A stretch of 64,000 bases of DNA from CAVPUA01 sp963708805. GTDB lineage: Bacteria; Actinomycetota; Actinomycetes; Mycobacteriales; Jatrophihabitantaceae. The stretch is taken from contig CAVPUA010000001.1 in assembly GCA_963708805.1 (NCBI GenBank), forward strand, positions 124,001-188,000, read 5' to 3'. The notes under the pieces were generated by a model. The model was not told the origin of the DNA and ran no database searches. It saw only the letters and a program-made list of their open reading frames with translations. Both the position numbers and the translations under genes were made by a program. Positions 1-8,554 of this stretch are shown piece by piece; position 1 is the first letter of the stretch; every line of letters starts with the position of its first letter.

Positions 1-2
1 GC

Positions 3-143
3 TACGAACAGTCGCTGGTTCGCGTCGACGAGAAATGGTTGATCACCCGGATGTCCTTGATCGGCATCGACGGCAGCCCGATGACGACCGACGAACGTGC
101 CCTGTTTCCCGGTCGCCCCGACCGCCAAGACGTCACACGCTGA
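3..143 (+). CDS. C-terminal end of a SnoaL/NTF2-like protein (partial, cut by left edge)
   Basis: Only the last 46 residues are present. The frame is open from the window edge to TGA at 141-143. The piece contains VRVDEKWLITRMSL, the typical final beta-strands of NTF2/SnoaL-like small polyketide-cyclase or ring-dehydratase folds, followed by a short polar tail. Its stop lies 16 bases before the start of the VOC gene, so the two are probably co-transcribed in a catabolic operon. Substrate cannot be inferred from this fragment. Confidence 0.5.
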   Translation, partial: YEQSLVRVDEKWLITRMSLIGIDGSPMTTDERALFPGRPDRQDVTR

Positions 144-159
144 CGAGAAGGAGTCACTG

Positions 160-618
160 GTGATCGAGAAGCCCTATACGCACGTCGGGTTCGTCGTCGC
201 TGATCTCGAGAAGAGCATGGCGTCATTCGGCGACGCGCTCGACCTGCAGTGGGCCCAGGTGCTCTCGTGGGAACTCGATCTCTGGACACCGGCCGGCGTC
301 TCGAAGGTCAGATCCACCTTCACCTACGCGCGCGGAGCATCGCCGAGCATCGAGTTGTTGCAGCACGAGCCGGACTCGGTGTGGTCGGTCGGTTCCGACA
401 CGGCGCACCACATCGGCTACTGGTCGACCGACATGGCCACGGACGCCGCGGAACTGGCCCGTCAGGGCTACGAGATGATCGCGACACTCGCCAGCGCCGA
501 CGGGGGACCGGTGGGGTTCTCCTACCACGCGGGGCCGGCCGGAGGCATCCTGATCGAACTGGTCGATGCCACCCTCAAACCTCGTTTCGCTCGCTGGTGG
601 GCGGGCGAGCGGTTCTGA
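160..618 (+). CDS. VOC-family (glyoxalase/dioxygenase superfamily) protein
   Basis: A 152-residue protein starting at GTG 160, chosen because GAAGGAG lies 6-7 bases upstream and the first beta-strand (YTHVGFVVADLEKSM) follows directly. It has the paired beta-alpha-beta-beta-beta modules of the vicinal-oxygen-chelate fold: HVGFVV near residue 7 and HHIGYWSTDM near residue 85, with a late acidic strand (GGILIELVDA). VOC proteins bind a divalent metal and act as epimerases, dioxygenases or glyoxalases. Being followed by a MaoC hydratase and an acyl-CoA ligase suggests a role in an acyl-CoA degradation pathway, but the reaction is unknown. Confidence 0.8.
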   Translation: MIEKPYTHVGFVVADLEKSMASFGDALDLQWAQVLSWELDLWTPAGVSKVRSTFTYARGASPSIELLQHEPDSVWSVGSDTAHHIGYWSTDMATDAAELARQGYEMIATLASADGGPVGFSYHAGPAGGILIELVDATLKPRFARWWAGERF

Positions 619-648
619 TCGCCCGCCATTTTTCGAAAGGATTTCGCC

Positions 649-1530
649 ATGCCGGTTCCCGCACCTGAGCAGACCCTCGCGTTGACCATCCCGGACGGCA
701 AGTACACGTTGACCGAGGACGCCCACCGCCGCCTGCTCACCCACATCCACGCCCCGGATCTGATCTCGCGCCAGGCCGGGCAGCCGGCCCACCCGATCTT
801 CGCCCATCTCGCGACGCACATCGGAATGGGCTGGACGTTCAACGAGTTCCTCGCGGCGGTCGAGGCGACCCCGGACGACGGCGTCGTCTTCGGCGGCGGG
901 ACGTTCACGTTCCACCGACCGATCGTCATCGGGCACAGCTACGTCATCAAGTCCGTGATGCACGCCGTCGAGCGCAAACACGGACGCCGGGCCGGGACGT
1001 TCGACGCCATCACGGTGGCCCTGGATCTGATCGACGTCGACGGTGACGGCTCACCGGCCGTCTCGACGACCGAGACCTACATCGTCCCGCGGCGCACGCT
1101 CAACTCGGCGCCGACGGCCGCGGGTCCGGTGGTGGCCGACCCGGTCGAATCCGTCGCGACGGGTGGCTATCCGGTCGGGCCTATCGCGCTCGAGGACATC
1201 ATCGGGATCATGGACGTCATGGGTGACACGAATCCCGTCCACATCGATCTCGAACTGGCCCTCGCCAGCGGCTATCGGGGCATCGTGCACCAGGGTCCGG
1301 CGAACCTGGGCTTCATCTTCAACGCGATGGCGGCCGACCGGGGGACGATCACCGACATCCGCCACGCGGCGTTCACGTTCCTCGACACCGTCACCGAAGG
1401 CGACCGGCTCGAGGTCCGGCTCACCCGGCCGGAGCTCGAACCCGGTGAGCCCGAGACGCTCGACGGCGCGCTGGTGATCCTCGGGGCCGACGTCGCCCTG
1501 ACCTGCCGCGCTCAGTTCGGTGCGCGGTAG
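649..1530 (+). CDS. MaoC-like (R)-specific enoyl-CoA hydratase, double hot-dog
   Basis: A 293-residue protein with two hot-dog domains. The N-terminal half (about 15-150) resembles the FAS1-like dehydratase N domain and the C-terminal half (about 165-290) the MaoC domain. The hydratase-2 motif GDTNPVHID is at residues 192-200 and supplies the catalytic Asp and His. Such enzymes hydrate trans-2-enoyl-CoA in fatty-acid, steroid or aromatic side-chain degradation. The start is ATG 649 with GAAAGGA just upstream. The acyl-CoA ligase begins 3 bases after its stop, indicating one operon. Confidence 0.85.
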   Translation: MPVPAPEQTLALTIPDGKYTLTEDAHRRLLTHIHAPDLISRQAGQPAHPIFAHLATHIGMGWTFNEFLAAVEATPDDGVVFGGGTFTFHRPIVIGHSYVIKSVMHAVERKHGRRAGTFDAITVALDLIDVDGDGSPAVSTTETYIVPRRTLNSAPTAAGPVVADPVESVATGGYPVGPIALEDIIGIMDVMGDTNPVHIDLELALASGYRGIVHQGPANLGFIFNAMAADRGTITDIRHAAFTFLDTVTEGDRLEVRLTRPELEPGEPETLDGALVILGADVALTCRAQFGAR

Positions 1531-1533
1531 GCC

Positions 1534-3145
1534 ATGGACCCCGTCATGACGATCGCGCCGGACGCGGTCGATCCACTGTCGGCCTCGAACGTGATGCCGA
1601 ACATCCTGCTGCACCGGGCGAAGCACGATCCTGACGCCGTCTTCCTGCGCGACGTGGATCGCGAGAGCACCGCGACGTACGCGCAATTCGAGGAGCAGGT
1701 CGCGTCCTGGGCCTCAGTGCTCGTCACGCTGGGCGTCAAGGCGGGCGATGCGGTGGTCTGCGTGCTGCCCACCGGTACGGATGCAATCGCGGTGTGGATG
1801 GCGGCGGCGCGGCTGGACGCGGTCGAGGTTCCGCTCAACGCTGCGTACCAAGGCAATCTGCTGACCCACATGATCGGCAACGCGGGAGCCGCCGTCGTCG
1901 TCACTTGCGAGGAGTACCTGGCGGGAGTGCTGGCGGTGCGGTCCGAACCTGCCGTTGCTCGAGACGATCGTGCTGATCGACGGCCCGTCCCGACCGGCGG
2001 AAGGCGTCGCGATCCTGAGTCGCGACGAGCTCGCCGTCGGCGAACTGCCCGTGGTGGACGCCGAGATCCGGCAGCCCTGGGATCTCGCCTGCGTCATGTA
2101 CACCTCGGGCACCACCGGGCCGTCCAAGGGCGTGATGGTCACGTGGGCCCAGCTGTTCATGTCCACGACGGGGTGCTTCCCGATCGACGGCTTCACCTCG
2201 GCCGACAACTGGTACATCCCCTTTCCGCTATTCCACATGAGCGGCAAGCTCTGCGTGAACGGGGCTGCCCTGCACGGCGCGGAGGCCGTCATCCGCGCGC
2301 GGTTCAGCCTGTCCAAGTTCTGGCCCGACGTCGACACGTACAAGTGCACGACCTCGCTGATGATCGGATCGGTACCGCAACTGATCGGCGCTCGGCCTCC
2401 GTCCCCCGAAGATCGGACGCACGCCCTGCGCAACGTCGAGATCGCGCCGATGCCGGCCGAGCCCAAGGAGTTCGCGGCGCGGTTCGGAATCCGCATCTCG
2501 ACCGTCTTCAACATGACCGAGATCAGCTGCCCGGTGATGACGGGCTGGGACGACTTCCGGGTCGGCTCGGTCGGTCGGCTCCGCGACGGCTACCAGGTGC
2601 GGATCGTCGACGAGCACGACCTGGAGGTTCCCGCGGGGACGATCGGCGAGATCATCGTGCGCTCCGATCGGCCGTGGCTGCTGAACGTGGGTTACTGGCG
2701 GATGCCCGAGAAGACGGCCGAGGCGTGGATCAACGGCTGGTTCCACACCGGCGACGCCGGCTACGAGGACGAGGACGGCAACTTCTACTTCGTCGACCGC
2801 AAGAAGGACGCCATTCGCAGCCGCGGCGAGAACATCTCGTCGATGGAGCTCGAAGCCGAGATCGGCGAGTGTCCAGGCGTACGCGAGGTCGCGGTGGTCG
2901 GTGTCCCGTCGTCGTTGGGGGAGGAGGACATCGTCGTCTTCGTGGTGCCCGAGAACGAGGACTTCGATCCGGCGTCGGTGCACACGTTCTGCCAGGGGCG
3001 GCTGCCGAAGTTCATGGTGCCTCGGTACGTGGTGCTGATCGACGAGTTGCCCAAGACCCCGACCGAGAAGACCAGGAAGCCGGCGTTGCGCGAGCTGTGG
3101 CCCACGGTGTCGGCGTGGGACGCCCAGTCGGAGCCGCGGTCATGA
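1534..3145 (+). pseudogene. Acyl-CoA ligase (AMP-dependent synthetase, CaiC-like) interrupted by a frameshift
   Basis: The protein would be about 535 residues. The N-terminal part reads in frame 1 from ATG 1534 to about 1945, and the rest reads in frame 2 to TGA 3143-3145. Between them one extra base (around 1946-1948) breaks the sequence SE-LPLLETIVLID. After the break all family motifs are intact: the phosphate loop MYTSGTTGPSKGVM, the adenylate-binding GWFHTGDAGY, the hinge VDRKKDAIRSRGENIS and the catalytic lysine in LPKTPTEKTRK. The last motif is typical of crotonobetaine/carnitine-CoA-ligase-like enzymes. The stop overlaps the next start (ATGA at 3142-3145). A single indel in an otherwise perfect gene could be a sequence error. 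Confidence 0.85.
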
Positions 3146-4254
3146 AGGCGCTCGTTGTCGGTGGGACGGGTCCGACGGGGCCGCCGCTGGTGGAGGGGTT
3201 GTTGGCGCGTGGGTTTGAGGTGTCGTTGTTTCATACGGGGCGGCATGAGTTGGTGGATGGGCCGGATGTGCGGCATCTGCATGGGAGTCCGTTTGATGCG
3301 GACAGTGTCGCGTCGTCGTTGGGTGGGGAGTCGTTTGATGTGGTGGTGGCGACTTATGGTCGGGTGAAGGTGTTGGCGCAGCATTTCGCGGGTCGGTGTG
3401 GGCATTTCCTGGTCGTGGGGGGGACGCCGGTGTATGCGGGGTACGTCAATCCGCATGAGTTGTTCCCGACCGGGATGCGGTTGCCGGTGCGGGAGAAGAC
3501 GCATCCGTTGGTGGCGGTGGATGCGGGCCGTTACGCCGGGTACAACGTGGCCCCGATCCGGATCACCGAGGATTTCGTGTTCGAGTTGGGTCGGGCCGGG
3601 GCGTTCGGGGCGACGTATCTGCGGTATCCGACGATCTACGGTCCCCGTAACCCGCACAGCTGGGAGTGGACGGTCGTGCGCCGGGTGCTGGACGGGCGGC
3701 CGTGGATGATCTTGTCCGATGACGGGCGCGGTATCCATTCCCGGGCCGGGGCCCGCAACGCCGCCCACGCGATCCTGCTGGCCATCGACCGGCCCCAGGC
3801 CTCGATGGGCAACGCCTACAACGTGGCCGACGACGAGCTGGTCAGCATCCGGCAATGGGCCGAACTGGTCGCCGACGCCGCCGGCGGCGGCCTGGAGATC
3901 CGCTCCCTGCCCGGGGAACTACCCAGCCCGGGCTGGGCCGTGATCGCCTTCGGCTACCAAGGCACCGCCAGCTGCATCCTGGACACCACCGCCCTACGCA
4001 CCGACCTGGGCTACCGCGACGTCCAACCCCTGCGCGACGGACTCATCGAAACCGTCGAATGGATGCTGGCCAACACCGACCACATGCACGCCAACCCCAA
4101 CCTCACCGACCCCTTCGACTACCCCGCCGAAGACCACCTCATGACCGCCTACCAACAAGCCATCACCAACCTCGCCCCCTACACCCAACCCTTCACCGAC
4201 GGCGTACGCCAAATGCCCGTCCCCCAAACGACCCGCGGGGCCGAACGGCATTGA
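3142..4254 (+). CDS. NAD-dependent epimerase/dehydratase (extended SDR)
   Basis: A 370-residue protein starting at ATG 3142, overlapping the ligase stop by four bases. The N-terminal Rossmann motif GGTGPTGPP (residues 7-15) binds NAD(P). RYPTIYGPRNPHSWEW near 170 is the usual substrate-loop region, and a late segment (ADDELVSIRQWAEL) is typical of NAD-dependent epimerase/dehydratase C-termini. The usual YxxxK is not evident in its standard place (YNVAPIRITED is nearest), so enzymatic activity is uncertain. Composition is odd: the first 450 bases use G/T-ending codons and the last 500 use C-ending codons almost exclusively. It is translationally coupled to both neighbours. Confidence 0.75.
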   Translation: MKALVVGGTGPTGPPLVEGLLARGFEVSLFHTGRHELVDGPDVRHLHGSPFDADSVASSLGGESFDVVVATYGRVKVLAQHFAGRCGHFLVVGGTPVYAGYVNPHELFPTGMRLPVREKTHPLVAVDAGRYAGYNVAPIRITEDFVFELGRAGAFGATYLRYPTIYGPRNPHSWEWTVVRRVLDGRPWMILSDDGRGIHSRAGARNAAHAILLAIDRPQASMGNAYNVADDELVSIRQWAELVADAAGGGLEIRSLPGELPSPGWAVIAFGYQGTASCILDTTALRTDLGYRDVQPLRDGLIETVEWMLANTDHMHANPNLTDPFDYPAEDHLMTAYQQAITNLAPYTQPFTDGVRQMPVPQTTRGAERH

Positions 4255-5078
4255 CCAGTCCGTTCCACCCCCTCGCCCTCTCGGTGATGACGCACCCCGG
4301 CGCCGGTTTCGAGGAGCGGGTGGGTGCCGCGGCGGCCGCCGGTTATGACGCGATCGGGCTGCGTCCGGGCGATCGCACGCGGGCGCTGGCGACCGGGCTC
4401 GGTGACGCCGACCTGCGGGCGATGCTCAGCGACCATGGCGTGTCAGTGCTCGAGATCGACGTGCTGGTCGGCTGGGGGATGGACGATGACGCCGCGGCCC
4501 ACGCCCGACGGCACGAGAAGCGCATCTACGAGCTGTCAGACGCGCTCGGTGCTCGGCACGTCACGGTGACGGGCGACCTCGCCGGCCCGTGGGAGCGCAG
4601 CGTCGAACTGTTCGCCGCACTGTGCGACCGGGCCGCCGAGCACGGTCTGGCCGTGGGGATCGAGTTCCTGCCGTGGACAGAGGTTCGCGACGCCGCGACG
4701 GCCGGCCGGCTCGTGGCCGACGCGGGGCGAACCAACGGTGGCGTGGTGGTCGACTCGTGGCACCACTTCCGCGGCGCGGCGTCGGATGATCAACTGCGCG
4801 CCCTGCCGCCGGAACGGGTGCTGGCGATCCAGCTCGACGACGGCTTCGCCGACGGCTCAGGCTCCTTGCTCGAGCAGACTTTCGACCGCGAGCTGCCCGG
4901 GGACGGTCAGTTCGATCTTCGGCATTTTCTCCGGCTGCTGAACGATCTCGGCGTCGTCGCCCCCCTCTGCGTCGAAGTCATCTCGCCGCGAATGGCGCGA
5001 CTCTCGATCGAGCAGGCGTGCCAGGTGACCGCCGACAAGACCCGGGCCGTGCTGGCCGGAGCGTTCGGATCGAACTAG
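4251..5078 (+). CDS. Sugar phosphate isomerase/epimerase-like TIM-barrel protein
   Basis: A 275-residue protein of the xylose-isomerase-like / AP-endonuclease-2 TIM-barrel superfamily. TTG 4251 overlaps the upstream stop (TTGA) and is preferred over ATG 4287 because the first strand PLALSVMTHP begins before that ATG. Metal-ligand strands are visible: LEIDVL (near 65), GIEFLPWTE (Glu near 139), VVDSWHHFRG (Asp-His near 166), IQLDDG and CVEVIS (Glu near 242). Such proteins isomerise or dehydrate small hydroxy-acids or sugars (for example IolE, hydroxypyruvate isomerase, dehydroshikimate dehydratase). Coupling to the epimerase and ligase suggests a shared catabolic pathway. Confidence 0.8.
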   Translation: MTSPFHPLALSVMTHPGAGFEERVGAAAAAGYDAIGLRPGDRTRALATGLGDADLRAMLSDHGVSVLEIDVLVGWGMDDDAAAHARRHEKRIYELSDALGARHVTVTGDLAGPWERSVELFAALCDRAAEHGLAVGIEFLPWTEVRDAATAGRLVADAGRTNGGVVVDSWHHFRGAASDDQLRALPPERVLAIQLDDGFADGSGSLLEQTFDRELPGDGQFDLRHFLRLLNDLGVVAPLCVEVISPRMARLSIEQACQVTADKTRAVLAGAFGSN

Positions 5079-5115
5079 GGCGTGGGCGGGCGCCGTCCGC
5101 TGCGATACTGACGAC

Positions 5116-5769
5116 ATGCGGATCGTCATTGCCGGGGGCCACGGTCAGATCGCGTTGCTGCTGGCGGCGCGGCTGGTCGCCGGTGGGCACCAACCGGTCG
5201 CGCTCATCCGCAATCCCGACCACCGCGGCGACGTGCACGATGTCGGTGCCGAGCCGCTTGTGGTCGATCTCGAGTCGATCGCCGCGGACGATCTCGCCGC
5301 CCACCTGCGTGGCGCGGACGCAGTCGTGTTCGCGGCCGGCGCCGGCCCCGGCAGTAGCGCTGCGCGCAAGCTGACCGTCGATCGGGACGCCGCGATCTTG
5401 TTGGCCGACGCCGCCGAGCGGGCTGCCGTTCGTCGCTACGTCATGATCTCGGCGATGGGCGCGGACGGCTTCGATCCCGATTCCGACGAGGTCTTCCAGG
5501 TGTATCTGCGCGCCAAGAGCGATGCCGACGCTGCCGTGCGGGCCACGGACCTGGACTGGACGGTCGTGCGCCCGGGTGGGCTGACCAACGATCCCGGTAC
5601 CGGTCTGGTCACCGCGGCCGAAAGTACCGGGCGTGGCTCGATTCCGCGGGCCGATGTCGCCGAGGTCGTGGCGTGGTGCCTGATCGAGGGCGCCGCGGTG
5701 GGAGTGCAGTTCGAGCTGATCGGCGGAAGCACACCGATCGGCGTTGCCCTCGCGGCGTTGACGCGGTGA
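5116..5769 (+). CDS. NAD(P)H-binding SDR-like protein
   Basis: A 217-residue atypical short-chain reductase of the YwnB/HSCARG NAD(P)H-binding group. GGHGQIA (residues 7-13) is the nucleotide-binding loop. ADAVVFAAGAGP, RYVMISAMGAD and DWTVVRPGGLTNDPGTG are the characteristic later strands. The protein is short, without the extended substrate domain. The start ATG 5116 is 37 bases after the previous stop; no strong ribosome site is obvious. It may be a redox sensor or reductase of unknown substrate. Confidence 0.8.
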   Translation: MRIVIAGGHGQIALLLAARLVAGGHQPVALIRNPDHRGDVHDVGAEPLVVDLESIAADDLAAHLRGADAVVFAAGAGPGSSAARKLTVDRDAAILLADAAERAAVRRYVMISAMGADGFDPDSDEVFQVYLRAKSDADAAVRATDLDWTVVRPGGLTNDPGTGLVTAAESTGRGSIPRADVAEVVAWCLIEGAAVGVQFELIGGSTPIGVALAALTR

Positions 5770-5782
5770 TCCTCGCTCGAGC

Positions 5783-5842
5783 TAGCAGCCGCCGTAGGCC
5801 TTGACCGTCCCCACGATGGCTTGCGCCTCGGAACCGGACGGA
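5783..5842 (-). other. Possible 3' gene fossil
   Basis: Read on the minus strand, 19 codons ending in TAG at 5783-5785 give a coding-like C-terminus (GSEAQAIVGTVKAYGGC). There is no start of its own; the frame runs back into the end of the OsmC gene. It may be the end of a deleted or frameshifted gene, or chance. Confidence 0.2.
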
Positions 5843-5846
5843 ATCC

Positions 5847-6290
5847 TCAGGTGGCTGCTGACTTGCGGGTCACCGTGGCTCCGGCGCGGATCGACTTGGG
5901 GATCTCGGCGGTGGCGTCGACAGCGTCGAGCAGAGCTGAAACCTCGGCCGCCGTCGCGGCAGTTTCCAGGTCGACTACGTAGGTGATGCCGGTCGACTCC
6001 CAGCTGTCACGGTGGAAGTCACCCGACGCCGTGACGCGAACTCCGTCCACCACGATGCCGAGGTGTTCCGCCTCCCGGTAGACGTCGTTGAGCACGCAGC
6101 CCGCCGCGGCCAAGTGCAGAAGGTGCGCGCCGGTGAAGGCCGCCTCCACCGTGACGCCCTCCGGGGTCCATCGGTGCTGGAACCGGATGTGATCCGGGCC
6201 AACGCGTTGCAGCGTGCCGGCTCCCACGATGACGTCGAAGTCACCCACGTCGACGATGGTGGCACGTCCCCGACGCGGCGACCAGAGCAA
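5847..6290 (-). CDS. OsmC/Ohr-family protein
   Basis: A protein of up to 147 residues. The OsmC core is visible: FTGAHLLHLAAAGCVLNDVYREAE carries the conserved cysteine of the peroxiredoxin-like active site near residue 65, followed by VDGVRVTASGDF and the paired helices at the C-terminus. OsmC/Ohr proteins reduce organic hydroperoxides; the second conserved Cys is not seen, so this is an OsmC-like member of uncertain activity. The N-terminus is short and the start is ambiguous: the 6290 start gives an Arg-rich leader, while a GTG start about 14 codons further in fits the fold better. Confidence 0.7.
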   Translation of the reverse strand: MLWSPRRGRATIVDVGDFDVIVGAGTLQRVGPDHIRFQHRWTPEGVTVEAAFTGAHLLHLAAAGCVLNDVYREAEHLGIVVDGVRVTASGDFHRDSWESTGITYVVDLETAATAAEVSALLDAVDATAEIPKSIRAGATVTRKSAAT

Positions 6291-6776
6291 GCTCGGCCAG
6301 CGGGGCGAGTAGGGCTGAAAGACCTGCGGGCGCCGATCGACCTGCGTGTTGCTCAGGCAACCGGCTCTGCGCGCATATCGGCGGCTGTCGCGCTCGGACT
6401 GCGGCGTGTCCGGACGTCAGGCTTCGGTTCGGCTCTGACCTCCGCGCGCGGGAGTAAGTGCGGCCACTCTCGGTGCGGTCGGTCGCAGCCTGCGCGCACA
6501 TCGACATGCTCGCCAGCGAGAGCCGCCAGCTTCATCTCACCGGCCCGTCCGCCCTTGCGATCTTCAAGCGCCAAGGCTCAACGATCATGAGCAGCCAACC
6601 ATTGATCGGACGTTCTCGTTGACTTAGCCTGGACGCAAGGTCGGGCAGGTGGAATTAGCAAGCTCGGGATCGCGAACCGGATTCTCGGGCGAGAATATCG
6701 GCTTGATGGTTGTGACGTCTGGGCCTCTTCACGTTTTCCGGGCTCAGCCCACTCCTGATCAAATTAAGGATTGTCG
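6291..6776. other. Intergenic region with array-type repeats
   Basis: No convincing gene. It holds two tandem, diverged copies of the short GC-rich repeat seen in the 36-47 kb array (6369-6389 and 6390-6422; the second reads GCGGCGTGTCCGGACG). A piece at 6488-6505 resembles the left end of the 84-bp repeat near 49.3 kb. The right end is the leader of the hydrolase gene, with AAGGA at 6766-6770. Confidence 0.5.
6369..6422 (+). repeat. Array-type GGCGGCAT/TCCGG repeat, two diverged copies
   Basis: 6369-6389 begins GCGCGCATATCGGCGGC and 6390-6422 ends GCGTGTCCGGACGTCAGG. The second shares GTCCGGACGTC with the array copy at 42579-42611. Same orientation as all array copies, but isolated from the array by 30 kb. 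Confidence 0.55.
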
Positions 6777-7598
6777 ATGCCCACGATCACAACGACTGAC
6801 GGAACGTCCATCTACTACCGCGATTGGGGTACCGGCGACCCCATCGTCTTTTCGCACGGCTGGCCGCTGACCGGCGCGGCGTGGGAAGCCCAGATGCTGT
6901 TTTTCAACGCTCATGGGTACCGCACCATCGCGCACGACCGGCGTGGCAACGGCTACTCCGACCAGCCGGGTTTCGGCAACGACGTCGACACTTGGGCCGA
7001 CGACTTGAACGATCTCATCACCGCCCTCGATCTCCACAATGTGGTCTTGGTCGGCCACTCGACCGGTGGTGGTGAACTCGCCCGCTACATCTCCCGCCAC
7101 GGCACCTCACGGCTCGCCAAAATGGTCCTTCAGGACTCGATTGTCCCCAACATGACGCAGAGCGATACCAACCCCAACGGCGCGCCTGTCGCGGTGATCG
7201 ACAGCATCCGCGCCGGCGTGGCAACCGATCGCTCGTCGTTCTACCAGGGACTGTCCGAGCCCTTCTTCGGCGCCAATCGGCCGGGCTCGACGGCCACCCA
7301 GGGAATGCGTGACCTGTTCTGGTTCCAAGGCATGCTGGGAGGCGCCCGGGCTCAGTACGACACGACGTACAGCTGGCAAATCGACTACACCGACGACATA
7401 GCCAAATGCGACATCCCGTTGCTCGTCATCCATTGCGAAGACGACCAGATCGTGCCCATCGAACCGACCGGAAAGGCTGTACCAAAGATCGTTCCTGGCG
7501 CAATCTTGAAGGTGTACCCCGGCGGGTCTCACGGCATCGCGATCGTCGATCCTGCCAAGATCAACGCCGACCTTCTTGAGTTCATCAAGGGCGAGTAG
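6777..7598 (+). CDS. Alpha/beta hydrolase, non-heme chloroperoxidase type
   Basis: A 273-residue cofactor-free haloperoxidase/esterase-type hydrolase. ATG 6777 is preferred because AAGGA ends six bases upstream. The catalytic triad is complete: Ser95 in GHSTGG, Asp222 or Asp223 in CEDDQIVP, and His252 in GGSHGI. The segments RHGTSRLAKMVL, PFFGANRPG and FWFQGMLGG are characteristic of the chloroperoxidase subgroup. Such enzymes are cytoplasmic esterases that can make peracids. It stands alone; the next gene is convergent. Confidence 0.88.
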   Translation: MPTITTTDGTSIYYRDWGTGDPIVFSHGWPLTGAAWEAQMLFFNAHGYRTIAHDRRGNGYSDQPGFGNDVDTWADDLNDLITALDLHNVVLVGHSTGGGELARYISRHGTSRLAKMVLQDSIVPNMTQSDTNPNGAPVAVIDSIRAGVATDRSSFYQGLSEPFFGANRPGSTATQGMRDLFWFQGMLGGARAQYDTTYSWQIDYTDDIAKCDIPLLVIHCEDDQIVPIEPTGKAVPKIVPGAILKVYPGGSHGIAIVDPAKINADLLEFIKGE

Positions 7599-7660
7599 GA
7601 CGTACTCCACGAGGCGGCGACGCCGAACATCGACGGAGGCCGCAGCGCCTACCCACTTCC

Positions 7661-7674
7661 TACTGATTCATCTG
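7661..7674 (+). repeat. Downstream-element box copy
   Basis: TACTGATTCATCTG, 62 bases after the hydrolase stop. Identical to the box at 13912-13925 and similar to those at 25262 and 28858. The hairpin found at two of the other sites is degenerate here. Confidence 0.5.
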
Positions 7675-7728
7675 CGGGTTCAGCTACCTCGGGTCATGCG
7701 CGCATAGCGACGGATAATTGCTGGCGGG

Positions 7729-8508
7729 CTAGAACAGGACTCGCGTGGCAGTGAGTCCTTGTCCGGGTGCGCGCCCGGACAGGATGCGGCAGAACTCGAT
7801 GGCGTCGTGCTCGACGGGTGTGTGATCGGTGGAGTTCGCTGTGCGGTAGTGCGCACCGGCTGGCCCGGTAAGAAGGATGTCGAATGGCTGGCGGTGGCGG
7901 TGTGTCCATTCGGCCATCACGTCGGCGATGATGCGGCGGTTGATGGGGGCGGTCGCGTCCAGTGGTCGTTCGGTCGCGCGGGCGATGTCGATGGTGTGCA
8001 TCCACACGTCGCGGGTGTAGACGATGTCGACCAGGTGGCCGACGTTCACACTGCGAGGCATGCCGCTCGCGCTCGATCCGCTCGTCGACAGCGGCACCGT
8101 GACGGCTCGCATCAGCGCTGGCATCCGCATCCGTGCCTGTACGGCCTTGGGTGCAACGTCGCGCAGCGCGTTGAGAAGGTGGTTCGAGTCCAGCGGGGCG
8201 TGGTCGGCGATCTGACGCGCATTGGTGGCGTCGAGGGGATTGTTGCCGTAGCGCCGGCGGTGGCGGAGTCCCCAGATCTGCTGACGCAGGTTCTCGCGCA
8301 GCGAGGCGTTGGCTCGGGCGGCACCGAGCAGGTGGCCGGTCATATCGCGCACGGTCCATTCGCCGCAGCAAGTCGGCGCTGCCCAGTCAGCGGCGGAGAG
8401 AGCTGCGAGCAGGTCGAACAGTTGTTGATAGGCGGCCAGGGCCACCTGCCGGGCGTCAGTACGTCGAGTGATCGGTTCGATGGCCGTGGCTGGATCGATC
8501 GCGGTCAA
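7729..8508 (-). CDS. Mycothiol-dependent maleylpyruvate isomerase-family protein
   Basis: A 259-residue DinB/MDMPI-fold protein. The N-terminal four-helix bundle includes DWAAPTCCGEWTVRDMTGHLLGA, matching the family pattern in which W..PT.C.GWTV.DV..HL carries the first metal-binding His, and VDIVYTRDVWMHTIDIARA carries the second ligand region (HTIDIARA). Family members use mycothiol as cofactor for isomerisation or detoxification, which supports an actinobacterial source. It is divergent from a TetR gene with a palindromic operator in the 46-bp gap, so it is probably repressed by that TetR. Confidence 0.82.
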   Translation of the reverse strand: MTAIDPATAIEPITRRTDARQVALAAYQQLFDLLAALSAADWAAPTCCGEWTVRDMTGHLLGAARANASLRENLRQQIWGLRHRRRYGNNPLDATNARQIADHAPLDSNHLLNALRDVAPKAVQARMRMPALMRAVTVPLSTSGSSASGMPRSVNVGHLVDIVYTRDVWMHTIDIARATERPLDATAPINRRIIADVMAEWTHRHRQPFDILLTGPAGAHYRTANSTDHTPVEHDAIEFCRILSGRAPGQGLTATRVLF

Positions 8509-8528
8509 CGGACTGCCTCCCCTATTCT

Positions 8529-8543
8529 CCTAACGCCGTTAGG
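8529..8543. promoter_or_regulatory. Palindromic TetR operator
   Basis: CCTAACGCCGTTAGG, a perfect 7-bp inverted repeat around one central base, lies in the 46-bp gap between the divergent maleylpyruvate-isomerase-family gene and the TetR gene. Position and symmetry fit an autoregulatory operator controlling both. Confidence 0.7.
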
Positions 8544-8554
8544 TAGAGTCGCGC

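Noticed and set aside
223..981. Long minus-strand open frame
   Set aside because: Antisense to the VOC and MaoC genes, which have clear domains and ribosome sites; a GC-bias shadow.
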